From contig JAVSML010020385.1 in assembly GCA_038503035.1 (NCBI GenBank), positions 124,001-188,000 of the forward strand: a stretch of DNA of 64,000 nucleotides, read 5' to 3'. This document shows positions 60,724-64,000 of this stretch, piece after piece; within the stretch, counting starts at the first letter, position 1, and each line of letters starts with the position of its first letter. A program made the translations under genes and the position numbers. Below the pieces are notes generated by a model. The model saw nothing but the letters and a program-made list of their open reading frames with translations, searched no databases and was not told where the DNA came from. Origin of the DNA: Crocodylus rhombifer (Eukaryota; Chordata; Crocodylia; Crocodylidae).

Positions 60724-63700
60724 CTGGCAAAGACAAAAAAAAAAGCATCCCCATGTCAATGCATATCCATCCATTTCCGTGAGCTGTTACCACTTCCCCA
60801 TCAGTTCCCGTATCCCAGCCCACGCAAGCCGCTCTATGGGAAACACCCCCGCAGAAAGCCTGCCTCCAGACAGGTCGTGCTGAGAGCTCCCGTGTCCCGG
60901 AGCCAGCCGTACATGTTTGCTTGCCACAAATCTCGAGCCCTTAATAATCAGCTCTGGACAGGAGACAAAGTCCTGTTTGCTCAGTGATCTCCCACCCCCG
61001 GGGTCAGGCTGCAGCACACACCAGAGTCCAGATCCTCTGCTCGCCACTCAGCAGCTGAAAATGTACCAAAGGCTGATTTTTGACCCCAGGGCAGAAGAGC
61101 TCACAATTTGCTGGGGCCCTGCTTCAAGCTGAGGCTTTCTGGCTATTTCCTAGAGGCAGTTTCCAGTCCAAATCCATTGCCACAATTAAGCACCTCCATA
61201 GATAGGCCCATCTCCTACAACCGCTCTCTGCATCAGCAAGGGGACACACTGGCATAACAGTATACACCGGGGGGGGGGGGTTTGCACTGCTACCCCTTGC
61301 CCTGTGCGACTACTGTGGGTAAACAAGAGACACAGAAGATGTCATAGGTTTGCATTTACTCCACAGCAGCCCTGCCAACAGCTCGGGACACGTCGGGGCA
61401 AAAAATTAAGGCCTTGTTACTCCCTGGACAAAAAATGCAGGGAGGTACCGGCTTACAGAAAACTCCTAACAAACCGGGATTACCATGGCGGTGTACAAGT
61501 ACCACGTCAGCTCATCTATCTGCGCAGGTCGTCAGCACACCCGGCCAGCTTGGTCTAAGGAGGTTTTGGACACAGTGTAGTCCCCAGCGTGGAGGAGCCC
61601 CCCATGGGACCAAGCAAGATGGGCCCCTAACATCACCCAGTCTTTGGTTCTGAAATAGGAGGAGGACCCACACAACGCAGACATGCTAAAACCAGCATTT
61701 TCATTAGAAAAATGAATAATAGTTTGTATCTGTGAGCCCCTGCTACTCCAGACAGAGGCACTAACATCCCCTCTCCAAACTAACCGGGCACTGAGCACAA
61801 AGCAGCAGGGATTGGGAGCAGAGATCTCCAGCAGATTGTCATAATAACCTCTCCTTCCCAGAGACCTACGTTAGCCAAGGCAGTATTATCAAAAAGAGCA
61901 ACAGATGCTGGCTGGATTTTGAAAGCGGAGAGGGGAAAAGCTGCCTTAGGAATAAAACATAACCCTCTGCAGCCTGCACTCCTACCTGGAGAAACCTCAC
62001 TCGATGCACGCCCCGAGCCAAGTCTGGAAAACATCTCAGAGGGAATTTGTTCCTACCTGCTGGACTAAGATTTTTTTTTTTCCCCACTCCCAAACAGGCT
62101 GGTGCATTGTGCTGGTAACTCCAATGACAGCTCTGGCATGAGGCAGCACCTTTAAATCCTTCCTGTGTTTAATCCTCGGGAAGCTCATGAGGCATTCGGG
62201 GTGGGGGTGTGTACAGAAGGTGAGAAACAAGAGCTGAGCCCTGCTGGGGTGACCGGTGGGACTCCTGCCTACTGTCCCCGGTCTCTGCTTTCTTTTGCAC
62301 TAGCATCCTTGGCTGCAGGTTGCCAACCTAAACGTGGGCCCAGGAGCAGCAGGGAGGAGGTCTGCAGTGCAGGGAGGGCAGGGAGAGGGGAACTGGTACA
62401 GAGGGGTCAGGGTGGTGACAAAGCTAGGGAGAGTGGGAAATCTGCCTCCTACATGGTGGGGAAGACGATGAGACCAAGGCCTGCTTTTAGTTCTCCCACG
62501 GGCCAGCAAAGCTCAGCTCGCTAGCAGGCCCTGTGGGAATACAGCTCTCTGGCTGCCAAAGCAGGGGTAAGAGCACAACTGCTCGTCTGGTGTGAAAGGC
62601 TGTTGGGGCAGGGAGGGGTGGAGGTGCCAGCGGGAGCTTCCAGCAAAGGTGGCTCCATCTGCCACCTTGGTCCAGGCTTCCCCATGGACCACAAGCCAAG
62701 CTGAGACTCGGGGCGAGTGATAGGTACCCACCCCGACACAAGAGGTAGCAGAACAACGCCAGGACACTGAGCCAGGGCAGGATGGAAACCATCTCCCAAA
62801 AGGAGATGGACTCTACAGCTGAGCCAGGGCCCTGAAAACTTTCAAGCAAGTAACTCCCTTCCTTAGCCCTAGGACCACAATGAGGGGCACAAGGCTGAAC
62901 GGATTATGCTGGTGCTGTACCTAGGGATCGCAGCCACTGGCAGCATCAGCAGTGCTGTAAGAAAGGACACAGCTCCTCCTTTTAAAGCTCTCTTGGCCTC
63001 TTCAAGAGCGCTGCATCTTCCAGGCACTGCACAAAGGCCAGTTAAGATGCTAATGGGGTGAATGCAGGAAGCAGGTTGGCTGGATTGGCCATTTATGCTT
63101 CCCTACAGCACTTTCCATCTGAGGGTAAATCAACCTCCAGCACCGCAGCGGCGAGGGGAAGGGGACTCTCCATACACCCCGTGCAAAGGTCAAAGCACCA
63201 ATAGGCAAAGCCAAGGACTTTCATCCCGTACACTTAATGTTCAGCACCCGAAAAGAAGTGGCTCAATTCTCCAGGGTGCCAAGTGCTATGAGGGCTGTTA
63301 CTGAGGCTTTGAAGTGTGCCCAGTGCAAAAGGCCAAAGCCATGCACTTCTTGCCAAATAAGCCGCCTGCTTGTGCAAAGCAAGACAGCATCTACAGGTTA
63401 CCCTCCTCCACTCCTGGGGGAGACATACAGCAGCACTGAAGACTGTCAGGAAATTGCTTTACCTCCCCTCTTTAGCACAGAGTTGGTTAAAATCTTGCTG
63501 TCCAGGAGGATGAGTGGGGTTTGGTCCCACTGCAAACCAGATGTCTCCATTTAGGCTGCATGCCCTCAGGGATTCTCCCAGCACAGATGATGCTCAGATC
63601 CAAGTCTTTCATCCCCGCCAAGCCAGAAACACTGAAGGGCCACTCAGCTTGGTGCCCTGATGTCTTGGGTTTTGCAGCAACAGGGGTGGAGTAACAGCAC

Positions 63701-64000
63701 AGCCAGGCATTACGGCACACATTATTCACCAGCACCCCAAGACCCCCACAGACATGTGTGGCCAAGCAGACAATCGCACACGTCACATCTTCCTCCCAGC
63801 ACAGGGTACCCTACAGCAAGGAGTGTCTGTCCAACTCGCCTTGTGCCCCAGGCTGGATCTGAACCCGGCAGGCTAGATAAAGCCTGGGGCATGAGGCAGT
63901 GGTGGCTCCAGCTCTGGTACGGGGCACGTGGTGGTAGCTTCACAGTGACAGAGCCAGCAGCCAAAGAGCTGGAGCCCAGTGGTGATGGGCAAAGTGGCCA
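60724..64000 (-). other. TRAM2: Part of TRAM2 intron 1
   Basis: Extends to the right edge. No match to the expected first coding exon (an MAFRRRTKSYPLFS-like start) was found, so that exon and the promoter lie outside. A G-run at 61269-61280 and a T-run at 62071-62081; no named repeat. Confidence 0.7.

Noticed and set aside
60724..64000. Search for the first TRAM2 coding exon
   Set aside because: No stretch encodes the expected N-terminus before a phase-0 donor; it must lie beyond the right edge.

Overview
The window is nuclear vertebrate DNA, not bacterial: genes are split by GT-AG introns, and most of the sequence is intron or intergenic DNA filled with decayed CR1 LINEs, hAT-like and foldback DNA elements and MIR-like SINEs. 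The abundance and style of the CR1 copies (3' ends such as 'gaaactatgaaactatg') point to a sauropsid. A crocodilian fits best and a turtle is possible; this is inference from repeat style, not from a species marker.

Three protein-coding genes are supported, in the order and orientation I recall for human 6p12 (PAQR8 > EFHC1 > < TRAM2). (1) PAQR8, membrane progestin receptor beta, is a single uninterrupted coding exon at 4642-5703 (+), 353 aa. (2) EFHC1, an axonemal doublet-microtubule protein with three DM10 domains and a C-terminal EF-hand, is complete in 11 coding exons from 14174 to 33944 (+). The exons join in frame to 640 codons plus stop. (3) TRAM2, an ER multi-spanning TRAM/LAG1/CLN8-family protein, lies on the minus strand from 60723 down to 40569 in ten coding exons (333 codons plus stop). 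Its first coding exon (about 40 residues) lies beyond the right edge.

Layout: 1-4590, sequence upstream of the PAQR8 coding exon (CR1 tail, hAT-like element, a roughly 500-bp repeat whose second copy is at 8.5 kb). 4591-5703, PAQR8 last exon. 5.7-13.8 kb, PAQR8 3' UTR of unknown length and intergenic DNA. 13.85-14.3 kb, CpG-rich EFHC1 5' end, followed by a C-rich minisatellite with a 10-N assembly gap. 14.2-34.2 kb, EFHC1. 34.2-36.2 kb, intergenic, with one palindromic element split by another transposon. 36.2-40.6 kb, probable long TRAM2 3' UTR. 40.6-64 kb, TRAM2 exons and introns.

The genes are neighbours but do unrelated jobs: steroid signalling at membranes (PAQR8), ciliary doublet structure (EFHC1) and ER membrane protein handling (TRAM2). 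EFHC1 and TRAM2 converge tail to tail. I found no novel multi-gene system, no RNA gene, no CRISPR array and no retroviral provirus. The points most worth a second look are the ciliary-type motifs at the EFHC1 start, the nested and foldback repeats at 25-28 kb and 35.5-36.1 kb, and the (CT)n polypyrimidine tract at one TRAM2 acceptor. All exon borders were read by eye from the sequence and matched to family proteins recalled from memory; no database search was run.
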